Source of the DNA: an uncultured Peptostreptococcaceae bacterium
GTDB lineage: Bacteria > Bacillota > Clostridia > Tissierellales > Peptoniphilaceae
Assembly (NCBI GenBank): GCA_945910665.1
Contig: CAMDZK010000006.1
Location: 1 to 14,520 of the forward strand
DNA length: 14,520 nt
Reading direction: 5' to 3'
In this document: piece after piece, positions 1 through 6,520 of the stretch
How positions within the stretch are numbered: the stretch's first letter is position 1
Layout of the letters: the number at the start of each line of letters is the position of its first letter
The notes under the pieces: generated by a model
What the model was told of the DNA's origin: nothing
What the model saw: only the letters and a program-made list of their open reading frames with translations
Databases searched by the model: none
Position numbers and translations under genes: made by a program

Positions 1-549
1 GAGTGTGAGAAGATGTTTTCTCATTACAAGGAAAGTCCATTGGCAAAAAAAGACGTGATCGATATTGTCACTCGAATGCTTACAAAAGGTTGGGAGAAGG
101 CGAATGCTTTTGATGAACCTTTCTTCCCTGTCATCGTCAATACGGAAATTAATTCGACAAATTTTCTTGTGAAAGACGGATTTGCAACCCTAGTGGATTG
201 GGAGAAGCCGCTCTTTTCCGATCCCGCACAAGACTTAGGACACTTTCTAGCACCTACGACTACTTTTTGGAAAACAGACGTTATTTTAGACGATAAAACC
301 ATGGACGCTTGGATTGACGCCTACGTAAAAGCGGTGCGCGGTCGATTCCCACTCTTTGATATTCACACGCGGACAAAAATGTTTATTGCGATCACCTGTC
401 TTCGTGGAATCACATGGTCCGCCATGGCATGGATTCAGTATCAAGACCCAGATAAGCTGATTTTTAATCAATCGACCTTTGATAAGCTCAAAGCCTATTT
501 AGACTTAGCCTTATTGGCATCCATTGAAGAGCGATTTTTTACGATTTAA
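1..549 (+). CDS. Phosphotransferase of the aminoglycoside phosphotransferase/choline kinase fold, C-terminal part (5' end outside window)
   Basis: The frame is open to the window edge, so the N-terminal lobe is missing and the ATG at 13 is probably internal. The visible part is the C-terminal lobe of an APH-type kinase. It has the metal-binding Asn in NSTNFLV (codons 146-166 region), the second metal ligand Asp in LVDWEKP, and the following DPAQDLGHFL stretch typical of this fold. The usual catalytic HGD is replaced by NTE just before NSTNFL, so the catalytic Asp position is Glu. The family transfers phosphate from ATP to small hydroxylated substrates; the substrate here is unknown. It lies 86 bases upstream of a CMD/ArsS/C_GCAxxG_C_C operon on the same strand, but a promoter at 599-607 can start that operon separately. 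The fold call is firm; a role with ArsS is inferred from position. Confidence 0.8.
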   Translation, partial: ECEKMFSHYKESPLAKKDVIDIVTRMLTKGWEKANAFDEPFFPVIVNTEINSTNFLVKDGFATLVDWEKPLFSDPAQDLGHFLAPTTTFWKTDVILDDKTMDAWIDAYVKAVRGRFPLFDIHTRTKMFIAITCLRGITWSAMAWIQYQDPDKLIFNQSTFDKLKAYLDLALLASIEERFFTI

Positions 550-598
550 ATCTTTTATGTTTTCTTTAGATATTGCAATCATCGTGAGATACGTCTTT

Positions 599-607
599 TG
601 ATATAAT
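599..607 (+). promoter_or_regulatory. Extended -10 promoter for the CMD-arsS operon
   Basis: TGATATAAT is a perfect extended -10 element (TGnTATAAT). No good -35 box sits 17 bases upstream; TTGCAA at 573-578 is too far. Transcription would begin near 613-615, giving a leader of about 20 bases before the ATG at 636. No clear inverted repeat for an ArsR-type repressor was seen next to it. Confidence 0.6.
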
Positions 608-623
608 GAGATTAATTATCAAC

Positions 624-630
624 AAGGAGG
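624..630 (+). promoter_or_regulatory. Ribosome binding site that fixes the start of the CMD protein
   Basis: AAGGAGG lies five bases before the ATG at 636. The in-frame upstream ATG at 606 overlaps the -10 box, so it cannot be transcribed from this promoter and is not the start. Confidence 0.8.
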
Positions 631-635
631 AGATT

Positions 636-968
636 ATGGCACATTATTTTGAATCCAACGATTTAAACAAGTTTTCTACGATTAACGAAGAAGTCCCTGA
701 ATATTGGGACGCATTTTTAGGATATTACGGAAAAGTTTTTGAAGAGGGATCGCTGACAACCCGTGAAAAAACTCTCATTGGCCTGGCTGTTGCCATGGCA
801 GAAAAATGCCCCTATTGTATCGACCAATACACACAAAACTGCCTAAACTTAGGCATTACCGAAGAACAAATGACGGAAGTGATGCACGTGACGAGTGCAA
901 TGAAGGCCGGTGCAAACTTAGTCCAAGGCGTACAAATTAAAAATATCGTCAAGAAATTGGAGTTTTAG
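636..968 (+). CDS. CMD/AhpD-like small protein of the ArsS-associated (arsenosugar) family
   Basis: The protein has 110 residues from the ATG chosen by the strong ribosome binding site. It matches the carboxymuconolactone decarboxylase/alkylhydroperoxidase-D fold: an all-helical domain with a CxxC pair at C58 and C61 inside MAEKCPYCIDQY, and a later MHVTSAMKAGA helix. AhpD proteins carry CxxCxxxH; here the His position is Tyr65, so the proton-relay His is missing at that site. Members of this subfamily are known mainly as neighbours of ArsS-type radical SAM genes and are often labelled peroxidase-like. arsS starts one base after its stop, so the two are almost certainly cotranscribed and coupled. 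A thiol redox role is inferred, not shown. Confidence 0.85.
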   Translation: MAHYFESNDLNKFSTINEEVPEYWDAFLGYYGKVFEEGSLTTREKTLIGLAVAMAEKCPYCIDQYTQNCLNLGITEEQMTEVMHVTSAMKAGANLVQGVQIKNIVKKLEF

Positions 969-969
969 T

Positions 970-1911
970 ATGGCGCGTTTTGATTCTCTCGTATCAGAAG
1001 AATTACAATATACGGATCGCATGGATGTGCTCCAAGTGAATGTGGGGAGGCTGTGCAATTTAGCGTGCAAACACTGCCACATGGAAGCGGGTCCTCATCG
1101 CACCGAGTGTATGTCCAAGGAAACTTTCGAAAAAGTATTCGCTCTTTATCAAAAATACAATTTTAAAACACTCGATATCACTGGCGGCGCTCCAGAAATG
1201 AACCCACATTTTCGCTGGTTTTTAGAAGAAGCGGTACAAATTTCCGATGACATTATCGTCCGCTCCAATGGGGTCATTTTATTAGAAGAAGAGTATTCGG
1301 ATCTACCGGAATTCTTTCAAAAAAATAAAATCACCGTATTTTTATCCCTTCCCCATTACTCTAAAAAGCCGACCGACAAACTCAGAGGTGATGGCGTTTT
1401 TGAAGGCGTCATTGAATCAATACAACGGTTAAACGCCCTAGGCTATGGAAAAGAAGAGGATTTGGTGTTAAATCTCGTGTATAATCCTGCTGGCGCCTTC
1501 TTTCCACCTCCCCAAGGCGCTATGGAGCAAGAATACAGAGACAAATTGAAAAGAGATTATGACATTGTCTTCTCCAATTTATTTACAATCACCAATAACC
1601 CCGTAGGACGTTTTAAAGAATTCTTAGAGCGTTCCGACAATTACGATACCTATATGGGTAAACTCGTTGACGCTTTCAACCCAGGCACCTTAGAAGGTCT
1701 CATGTGCCGCTATCAAGTCTCTGTTGGGTGGGATGGAAGAGTGTACGATTGTGACTTTAACCAAGCCGCAGACCTTCCCATGGAGGATTTCACCATCGAC
1801 AGCTTGCTTGCGAAGGAGTATGCGCCTAGACGCGTAAAATTTGGCGACCACTGCTTTGGATGCACCGCCGGTGCAGGATCAAGCTGTGGCGGAACTGTAG
1901 TAGGAGAATAA
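970..1911 (+). CDS. arsS: ArsS-type radical SAM protein (arsenosugar biosynthesis family, C-terminal Cys-rich domain)
   Basis: The 313-residue protein has the radical SAM cluster motif CNLACKHC (C29, C33, C36) and a GGAPE SAM-binding motif at 72-76. The C-terminal Cys-rich DUF3641-like domain has C246, C261, C295, C298 and C306, ending in SSCGGTVVGE. Full-length architecture and length fit the ArsS family. Characterised ArsS uses SAM to attach a 5'-deoxyadenosyl group to dimethylarsinous acid, giving the precursor of arsenosugars. Some relatives are selenoproteins; this one uses ordinary Cys codons with no in-frame TGA. It starts one base after the CMD gene and two bases before the next ATG. 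No ArsM methyltransferase is in the window, so the substrate may be supplied elsewhere or may differ. Confidence 0.88.
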   Translation: MARFDSLVSEELQYTDRMDVLQVNVGRLCNLACKHCHMEAGPHRTECMSKETFEKVFALYQKYNFKTLDITGGAPEMNPHFRWFLEEAVQISDDIIVRSNGVILLEEEYSDLPEFFQKNKITVFLSLPHYSKKPTDKLRGDGVFEGVIESIQRLNALGYGKEEDLVLNLVYNPAGAFFPPPQGAMEQEYRDKLKRDYDIVFSNLFTITNNPVGRFKEFLERSDNYDTYMGKLVDAFNPGTLEGLMCRYQVSVGWDGRVYDCDFNQAADLPMEDFTIDSLLAKEYAPRRVKFGDHCFGCTAGAGSSCGGTVVGE

Positions 1912-1912
1912 T

Positions 1913-2344
1913 ATGAACGAAAAACAAGTAGCAGAAAAATTCCAATCCGGTATCGACTGTTCCCAAGTCGTCTTAGAATATTTTGCGAAAGATAGTGATA
2001 TTTCTACAGAAGATGCGCAAAAACTGGCCTCCTTTTTTGGTGGTGGCATGGGAGAAGCAGAAACCTGCGGTGCTGTTGTCGGAGGGCTCATGGCATTAGG
2101 ACTCAAACACGGACACTCTGAATCCAATATGGAACAAAAAGAAACCATGGTGCAAAAACGCGCACAATTTTTTGAAGAACTCAAAAAAAGACACAGTTCG
2201 TCTCGCTGTGCGGAATTATTAGGGCATGATATATCAAAACCCGAAGAATTTCAGAAGGTATTGGATGAAGGGCTCCTGTTTAACTTCTGTCCGAAATTGG
2301 TCATGGATGTGATCGAGATTGTGGAAGAGATTGAGGGACAATGA
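1913..2344 (+). CDS. C_GCAxxG_C_C family protein
   Basis: The 143-residue protein has the conserved cysteine pattern of this family: C16 in GIDCSQVV, C52 in GEAETCGAVVGG, C99 in SSRCAELLG and C126 in FNFCPKLV. The glycine-rich FFGGGMGEAETCGA stretch is the family signature. The family is widespread in anaerobes and is thought to bind a metal or redox cofactor through these cysteines, but no reaction is established. It follows arsS by one base, with AGGAG at 1902-1906 inside the end of arsS, so it is the last gene of the plus-strand operon. A soluble redox or metal-handling partner of ArsS is a reasonable inference from position only. Confidence 0.88.
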   Translation: MNEKQVAEKFQSGIDCSQVVLEYFAKDSDISTEDAQKLASFFGGGMGEAETCGAVVGGLMALGLKHGHSESNMEQKETMVQKRAQFFEELKKRHSSSRCAELLGHDISKPEEFQKVLDEGLLFNFCPKLVMDVIEIVEEIEGQ

Positions 2345-2345
2345 T

Positions 2346-2362
2346 ATTCGCCTGCGGCGAAT
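2346..2362. repeat. Perfect short inverted repeat
   Basis: ATTCGCC and GGCGAAT flank a TGC loop, giving a 7-base-pair hairpin that starts directly after the stop codon of the C_GCAxxG_C_C gene. It has no T-run, so it is not an intrinsic terminator. It resembles the short hairpins further along this intergenic region. Confidence 0.7.
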
Positions 2363-2428
2363 GAAAGCGAATCCTTGAGTGAATTGAGTTACTCCCATCG
2401 GGAATCATTGAAAAGACATGCTGACCCA

Positions 2429-2458
2429 CCCCTCCCGCTGAAGCGGAAGGGGCTTTTT
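2429..2458 (+). terminator. Intrinsic terminator of the arsS operon
   Basis: CCCCTCCCGC, loop TGAA, GCGGAAGGGG and then CTTTTT. The 10-base-pair GC-rich stem has one mismatch and is followed by five Ts on the plus strand, about 85 bases after the last plus-strand gene. The minus strand lacks a T-run here. Confidence 0.85.
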
Positions 2459-2469
2459 AACTTATCAAG

Positions 2470-2580
2470 CAGTCACTCGACTGCTCACCATAACTCGGCG
2501 TAGCCGAATTTCACTCTCGCAGGGAATTTCACTGTTGCGGAGCTAAAATTTCACACGCTCCTAGGCATATTTCACTGCCT
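2470..2580. repeat. Intergenic array of short hairpins with repeated ATTTCAC
   Basis: ATTTCAC occurs four times, at 2508, 2526, 2548 and 2569, spaced 18, 22 and 21 bases; the first three are AATTTCAC. Short inverted repeats lie between or around them: AGCAGTC/GACTGCT before the array, TCGGC/GCCGA at 2495-2507, GGAGC/GCTCC at 2539-2543 and 2557-2561, and AGGCA/TGCCT at 2563-2567 and 2576-2580. The last two place the motif in the loop. No coding frame of note runs through the region. It resembles degenerate repeat families scattered in clostridial intergenic regions; function unknown. Confidence 0.6.
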
Positions 2581-2600
2581 TTCTATGGTGCTTTTGGCGT

Positions 2601-3233
2601 TTATTCTTGTAAAAATTGTACGATTTCATTTTTGACGCCAGAGTTTAATAAACGCAAGGCGTCTTCTTTTGTGTCTAAATCATGAAGCGGCGTAATCTCA
2701 CCTACACTTCTGCCCTCTTTTTCCATTTGCGCTCGAGTCGCATAATAAACATCTTCTGTACTCCATTGGGCTTCGATGCGAAAGAAGCATGGGTCGAAAG
2801 CTTCGCGATTTGCGCCGATGAGATAATAGCCACCATCGGGGCTTGGACCGATGACCGTGTCGTTTTCATCCAAGGCACAAAAGGCTTCTTCTAGGATTTC
2901 TTTTGACAAAGTGGGTAGGTCCGACCCAAAGAGAATGACTTGATCGTAGCCTTTCTCAAAAACTACTTCCATGGCATGGGCCATGCGGTCGCCGATGTTG
3001 TCTCCCACTTGCTCGAAATATTCAAACCCTTCCTCTTTATGCAGTGCGGTTGTTTCAGCTTTGATGTAGGAGATCCACCTCTGGGCATCCACTTCTTCCA
3101 TGACACCCATCGTATGTTTTAATAACAGTTTTGCCACAGTACACGCGCGTTCTTCTCCTAAATATGGAATGAGCCTCGTCTTGGCAAAGTCTGGTTCTGG
3201 TATTTTTGTAAATAAAATGCTCGCTCTTCTCAT
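2601..3233 (-). CDS. DUF2064/CofC-like nucleotidyl- or glycosyltransferase (TIGR04282-type, arsenosugar-associated)
   Basis: The 210-residue protein has a GT-A-like fold related to CofC. The N-terminal nucleotide-binding motif is FTKIPEPDFAKTRL (8-21). The metal-binding region is LFGSDLPTL (101-109), and the signature GPSPDGGYYLIG spans 129-140. These define the DUF2064 group, whose ArsS-neighbouring members are named arsenosugar biosynthesis glycosyltransferases; the transferred group is not established. Its ATG overlaps the TGA of the family 2 glycosyltransferase in a four-base ATGA, implying translational coupling. It is the last gene of the five-gene minus operon. No intrinsic terminator was found directly after it; transcription would run into the hairpin array. 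Confidence 0.85.
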   Translation of the reverse strand: MRRASILFTKIPEPDFAKTRLIPYLGEERACTVAKLLLKHTMGVMEEVDAQRWISYIKAETTALHKEEGFEYFEQVGDNIGDRMAHAMEVVFEKGYDQVILFGSDLPTLSKEILEEAFCALDENDTVIGPSPDGGYYLIGANREAFDPCFFRIEAQWSTEDVYYATRAQMEKEGRSVGEITPLHDLDTKEDALRLLNSGVKNEIVQFLQE

Positions 3234-3904
3234 CGAACCTCCCTGTATTCTCGGGCGATTTTGTCGATATCTTCTCCTCGAAGATACATAACCTTGATTT
3301 TATGCATGCGCAGAAGTGTTTTCGTCGCGCCACCTTCTTTAAAGCGTCTGGCGGAACTGCCTAATTTTACAGGGAGCACAACCATTTTGCCCATTTTATG
3401 GGCACGCTTTGAAAAGTCCCAATCTTCCATGATGGGAATTTCTTTAAAACCACCCATTTCTTTAAAGGCATCCTTTCGAATAAACACCCCTTGGTCTCCA
3501 AACATGAGCTGTAAAAAACGGGCGCGCCAATTGGACGTTACGGCAATCCAGCGAACGCGAAAGGCATCCCAATCGTAAAAAAACATAGAAAAACAGCCGC
3601 CCATGGCCCCGTGATCGATGGATTCTTGAATGGCTAGAATGGCATTTTTATCGACTTTGCTATCCGCATGCAAAAACCAGAGAATATCTCCTTTGGAAGC
3701 TTGAGCCCCCGTGTTCATCTGTACGCCGCGCCCAGGTTCGCTTTCTATGAACCGCGCCTTTTTCGCCGCAATTTCTTTTGTGGCATCCGTACTTCCCCCA
3801 TCGACGACGAGAATCTCGTAAGTGCCTTCTAAATCTTCCAGTTGCGTTAAGGTGTTTTCAATCGTCTTCTCTTCGTTTTTCACTGGAATGATGATACTAA
3901 TCAA
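3230..3904 (-). CDS. Family 2 glycosyltransferase (TIGR04283-type, arsenosugar-associated)
   Basis: The 224-residue protein is a single GT-A domain. It begins MISIIIPVKNEEKTI, has the nucleotide-binding VVDGGSTDAT (33-42), HADS at the DxD metal position (79-82), and the catalytic-acid region MEDWDF (159-164). SSARRF (183-188) is typical of this subgroup. No transmembrane anchor is visible. Members cluster with ArsS genes and are assumed to transfer a sugar from a nucleotide donor onto the ArsS-derived product. The gene overlaps the upstream VTT gene by eight bases and the downstream DUF2064 gene by four. The family assignment is strong; donor and acceptor are unknown. Confidence 0.88.
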   Translation of the reverse strand: MISIIIPVKNEEKTIENTLTQLEDLEGTYEILVVDGGSTDATKEIAAKKARFIESEPGRGVQMNTGAQASKGDILWFLHADSKVDKNAILAIQESIDHGAMGGCFSMFFYDWDAFRVRWIAVTSNWRARFLQLMFGDQGVFIRKDAFKEMGGFKEIPIMEDWDFSKRAHKMGKMVVLPVKLGSSARRFKEGGATKTLLRMHKIKVMYLRGEDIDKIAREYREVR

Positions 3905-4547
3905 CTTTATTCCCCATTTTTTTATCGAGAATTTTCTTTCCCATCACACTGACAACAGTAATCAGGATTAAAAGGGCGATGGCCCATACAAACTCGGTGC
4001 TTCGTACATCATTGGCTTTATCTCCAATATTCGTATAGACGATAATGCCAGGTAGTGAACCGATAAGAGTGGCCAAGGTGAAGTTTTTTAAATCCACTCC
4101 TGCAAGGCCAGCACTATAGCTGACCACCTTAAAGGGGAACAGGGGAATGAGACGCAAAATAAGAATCATGAAAAATCCCGTCGTCCCTTCCGTGAACTTG
4201 ACCAAATCTTTCTTTACAAACTTCTGCACAAATTCTTGCCCTAAAAATTTTGCCAATAAATAGGATATCACACCACCTAATAAAGAACCAATACTTGTGA
4301 GGATTGTCCCATGAACCAGACCAAATACCATCCCACCGGCAATGACAATAACAGAATCGGGAAATAAGAGGAGAGGCAAAAGCGTGAGAATTACAACGTA
4401 ACCCACAGCGCCCCATGTTCCTTGCGCGCGGATGAATTCGCTCATCTTCTCTGGAGTACATTGGGACATGTCATAGCGGAAAAACACAAATACGATGAGC
4501 GCGACAAGGGCAATAATCAACCCAATTTTTACATGTTTACGATTCAT
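3897..4547 (-). CDS. VTT-domain (TVP38/TMEM64, DedA-like) membrane protein
   Basis: The 216-residue polytopic membrane protein has an N-terminal transmembrane helix (about 7-24), hydrophobic segments near 46-62 and 65-100, and the VTT signature RLIPLFPF...SYSAGL at 132-148. A final helix lies near 187-203 and the tail is Lys-rich. VTT proteins include lipid scramblases and undecaprenyl-phosphate flippases, and many bacterial members have no known substrate. It overlaps the Fe-S protein gene by four bases (ATGA) and the glycosyltransferase gene by eight. Its position next to two glycosyltransferases suggests membrane handling of a lipid or lipid-linked product, which is inference. It is one of two VTT proteins in the operon. 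Confidence 0.85.
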   Translation of the reverse strand: MNRKHVKIGLIIALVALIVFVFFRYDMSQCTPEKMSEFIRAQGTWGAVGYVVILTLLPLLLFPDSVIVIAGGMVFGLVHGTILTSIGSLLGGVISYLLAKFLGQEFVQKFVKKDLVKFTEGTTGFFMILILRLIPLFPFKVVSYSAGLAGVDLKNFTLATLIGSLPGIIVYTNIGDKANDVRSTEFVWAIALLILITVVSVMGKKILDKKMGNKVD

Positions 4548-5644
4548 TTCATCAGTCCTTTAGAAAAGACTCTTCGCGCGTAGCCCGCAATGGGCGATGC
4601 AAAGGGCTTTTGCTCCACCATCGGCTCTTTTGAAAAGAGTAAGTCGAGCATGTGAAACGTCTTTTGTTCGGGTGATGCTAATGCGTTGGTACATTCGCGA
4701 CAATACGTTAAGCAATCGTGTGTGAATTCATTTCTTCTGCGATTCGTGTGTTTTATTGATGTTTCTGGTGCTGTATGGGGGGTCATGCCCCCTTTTCCAC
4801 AACAAAGGGTCTTTTCTCTTGAAAAAGCCAATTCTTCTACGTTAATTCCCAATTCTTTGGAAAGACTTCTAACAGCATCATGAATTTCTGGTTGATTTCT
4901 CGTAGGACATGGATCGTGGATGACCATCGTGCGACCAGCATATCGATTTTTGGCAGCCTCTGGCACGCCAATTTCCGCCAAAATTTCATATACCGATACC
5001 ACGGGAATCTCTTTTAAATCCCTGTGGAGGGTTAAAAAGCAGTTTTGACAACCAGCAATAATCTGTGTAACGCCCTGTTCTTTCCATTCTTTCTCAAGAT
5101 AGGCCACATGAGAATCCGCCTCTTCTTTTAAGCCGAGCATCGCCGTGGGCTTCGCGCAGCAGGCATTGGAGATGCCCACATCCATGTGCTTTTTCATGAA
5201 ACGAAAAACATCCATCACGAGGGCGTTGTCATCAAACTGCAGACCACAACCGGGAAAGAAAATCGACTTTCCTCTTTGCACAGCGGGTTTCATCAACGTG
5301 TGATTCAACATCACTTTTTGATGCAACAGTCCCCCTTTTGCATTGGTATAGTCGGGTACTTTTCCCTCTTGCTCTATAATTTCTAGGCGCATTTGATAAA
5401 AGGCATCCTTACAACTGATGCCTTTTGGACACACTTTTTCACAATAGCCACAGAGAAGACAAGAAAAAGGAAGCATGTGGGGATAGCTTCCTTTTTGTTC
5501 TATCGTTTGATAGATATCTTTTGGATCGTCCCCAAAGTCTTCCAACATGGGGCAACCGCGCATGCAGAGCTTGCAGGAAATGCAATCCTCCGCATCTTGA
5601 CGCAATCTTTCCCCAAGGGACTGACTTGGTTTATACTGAACCAT
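4544..5644 (-). CDS. Fe-S oxidoreductase with two 4Fe-4S motifs and two CCG domains (HdrD/GlcF-like)
   Basis: The 366-residue protein has two ferredoxin motifs: C21, C24, C27, C31 (CISCKLCMRGCP) and C62, C65, C68, C72 (CLLCGYCEKVCP). Two cysteine-rich CCG domains follow: C133, C162/C163, C199, C202, and C246, C281/C282, C315, C318. The first is a CCA variant in its central pair; the second has the full CCGKGG. This is the layout of HdrD, GlpC and GlcF-type subunits, which pass electrons through a noncubane cluster for disulfide chemistry or to a membrane acceptor. No flavin partner is encoded beside it. It overlaps the upstream VTT gene by 14 bases and the downstream one by four. An electron-transfer role for the ArsS pathway is inferred. 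Confidence 0.85.
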   Translation of the reverse strand: MVQYKPSQSLGERLRQDAEDCISCKLCMRGCPMLEDFGDDPKDIYQTIEQKGSYPHMLPFSCLLCGYCEKVCPKGISCKDAFYQMRLEIIEQEGKVPDYTNAKGGLLHQKVMLNHTLMKPAVQRGKSIFFPGCGLQFDDNALVMDVFRFMKKHMDVGISNACCAKPTAMLGLKEEADSHVAYLEKEWKEQGVTQIIAGCQNCFLTLHRDLKEIPVVSVYEILAEIGVPEAAKNRYAGRTMVIHDPCPTRNQPEIHDAVRSLSKELGINVEELAFSREKTLCCGKGGMTPHTAPETSIKHTNRRRNEFTHDCLTYCRECTNALASPEQKTFHMLDLLFSKEPMVEQKPFASPIAGYARRVFSKGLMK

Positions 5645-6323
5645 TTTTTTCTTTTCTCTTTTTCTGACGCTCGTTGTAGATGAGCTTCGCTAAGTACCCG
5701 GCACCCACTACGCCAAATAAAATGAGCAGTCCTTGAACAAAAGTGGATGGATTTGTCGATTTAGCTGCGGCGTAGGAATAGACAATTGTCGCTGGTAATT
5801 GGCCAAGACCTGTGGCTAAAAAGAATCCGCCAAAGGACATGGGTGTAAGGCCTGCTGCATAACTGATCGGGTCAAAGGGAACGAATGGTAGGAGTCGCGC
5901 CACAAAAATCGTGTTCTTCCCATAGCGTGCAAAGAACCCATCGACTTCTTCTAAAGCAAATTTCGAAACGAGTTTTTCTGTGAGTCCGCGTCCATACACA
6001 CGGGATAAGAAGAAACAAAGAGCGGCCCCTGCCATGGACGAAGTCCAAGACAAGATCGCGCCTTTTTGCCATCCCCATACCATAGCGTTGGCAAAGGTGA
6101 TGACGAAAGCGGGAATGGGTGCTGCGACCGATTGTAGCACCATCATCAAAAATGATACGGCAACTGCCCAACCACCGAAAGATAAAATATAATTGCGTAC
6201 ATCATCCACACTGCCAAAGTTTTTCATCATATTTTGAAGACCCGTGCGCAGCGGTTCAATCAAGATGAATGCGAGTACAACGGCTATGGCCACGCCGATT
6301 TTAATTTTTGTTTGTTTTTTCAT
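5631..6323 (-). CDS. VTT-domain (TVP38/TMEM64, DedA-like) membrane protein, first gene of the minus-strand operon
   Basis: The 230-residue polytopic protein has an N-terminal helix (about 8-24), hydrophobic segments near 50-82 and 88-108, the VTT signature RLLPFVPF...SYAAGL at 143-159, and a last helix near 196-216 before a basic tail. The start is supported by GGAGGAG at 6328-6334, four bases upstream. It differs clearly from the second VTT protein encoded two genes downstream, so they look like old paralogues and not a recent copy. Substrate unknown; VTT proteins generally move or scramble lipids or small molecules. A promoter at 6460-6489 would drive the operon. Confidence 0.87.
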   Translation of the reverse strand: MKKQTKIKIGVAIAVVLAFILIEPLRTGLQNMMKNFGSVDDVRNYILSFGGWAVAVSFLMMVLQSVAAPIPAFVITFANAMVWGWQKGAILSWTSSMAGAALCFFLSRVYGRGLTEKLVSKFALEEVDGFFARYGKNTIFVARLLPFVPFDPISYAAGLTPMSFGGFFLATGLGQLPATIVYSYAAAKSTNPSTFVQGLLILFGVVGAGYLAKLIYNERQKKRKEKNGSV

Positions 6324-6453
6324 TCTTCTCCTCCATTGTAAAGTTGTCCTAGAAATAAAAGCGCGATGCCATCAAATCTACTTGCTGCAATCACGCTGAT
6401 TCGTTTACGCTTTGCCCATGAACCATAATAGGCAAAAACACCTTTTATAGGAT
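6324..6453 (-). other. Long 5' leader of the VTT operon, unexplained
   Basis: About 130 bases separate the predicted transcription start from the first ATG. I could not match it to a known riboswitch. On the minus strand one frame is open for 45 codons (6457 to 6323) and ends in TGA at 6320-6322, overlapping the VTT ATG as ATGA. That frame has no ATG, and its only common alternative start is a GTG at codon 22 without a ribosome binding site. It could be a gene remnant, a regulatory leader or chance. Confidence 0.35.
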
Positions 6454-6459
6454 GTCTTC

Positions 6460-6489
6460 ATTATAGTGAAACTGAATCTTAATGTACAA
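6460..6489 (-). promoter_or_regulatory. Promoter for the VTT/Fe-S/glycosyltransferase operon
   Basis: Read on the minus strand, TTGTAC (6484-6489), 18 bases, then a perfect TATAAT (6460-6465). The -35 box matches only in its TTG. It lies between the barstar stop codon and the operon, on the same strand as both. No terminator was found after barstar, so read-through from the barnase transcript is also possible. Confidence 0.55.
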
Positions 6490-6520
6490 TTGATATCTTT
6501 AATCGTATCCACAATCTTCT

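Noticed and set aside
606..635. Upstream in-frame ATG for the CMD protein, adding ten residues
   Set aside because: It overlaps the TATAAT box and has no ribosome binding site; the ATG at 636 has AAGGAGG at ideal spacing.
970..1911. Selenoprotein version of the ArsS-like radical SAM protein
   Set aside because: All cysteine positions use TGT or TGC and no in-frame TGA is present, so there is no selenocysteine.
2507..2575. CRISPR-like array from the repeated AATTTCAC
   Set aside because: The repeat is only 7 to 8 bases, spacers are about 11 to 15 bases, and no cas genes are present; it is better read as a hairpin repeat.
6324..6453. Cyclic-di-GMP or other known riboswitch in the VTT operon leader
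   Set aside because: A GCAAAGC stretch hinted at a GEMM-type element, but the remaining conserved bases and stems could not be found.
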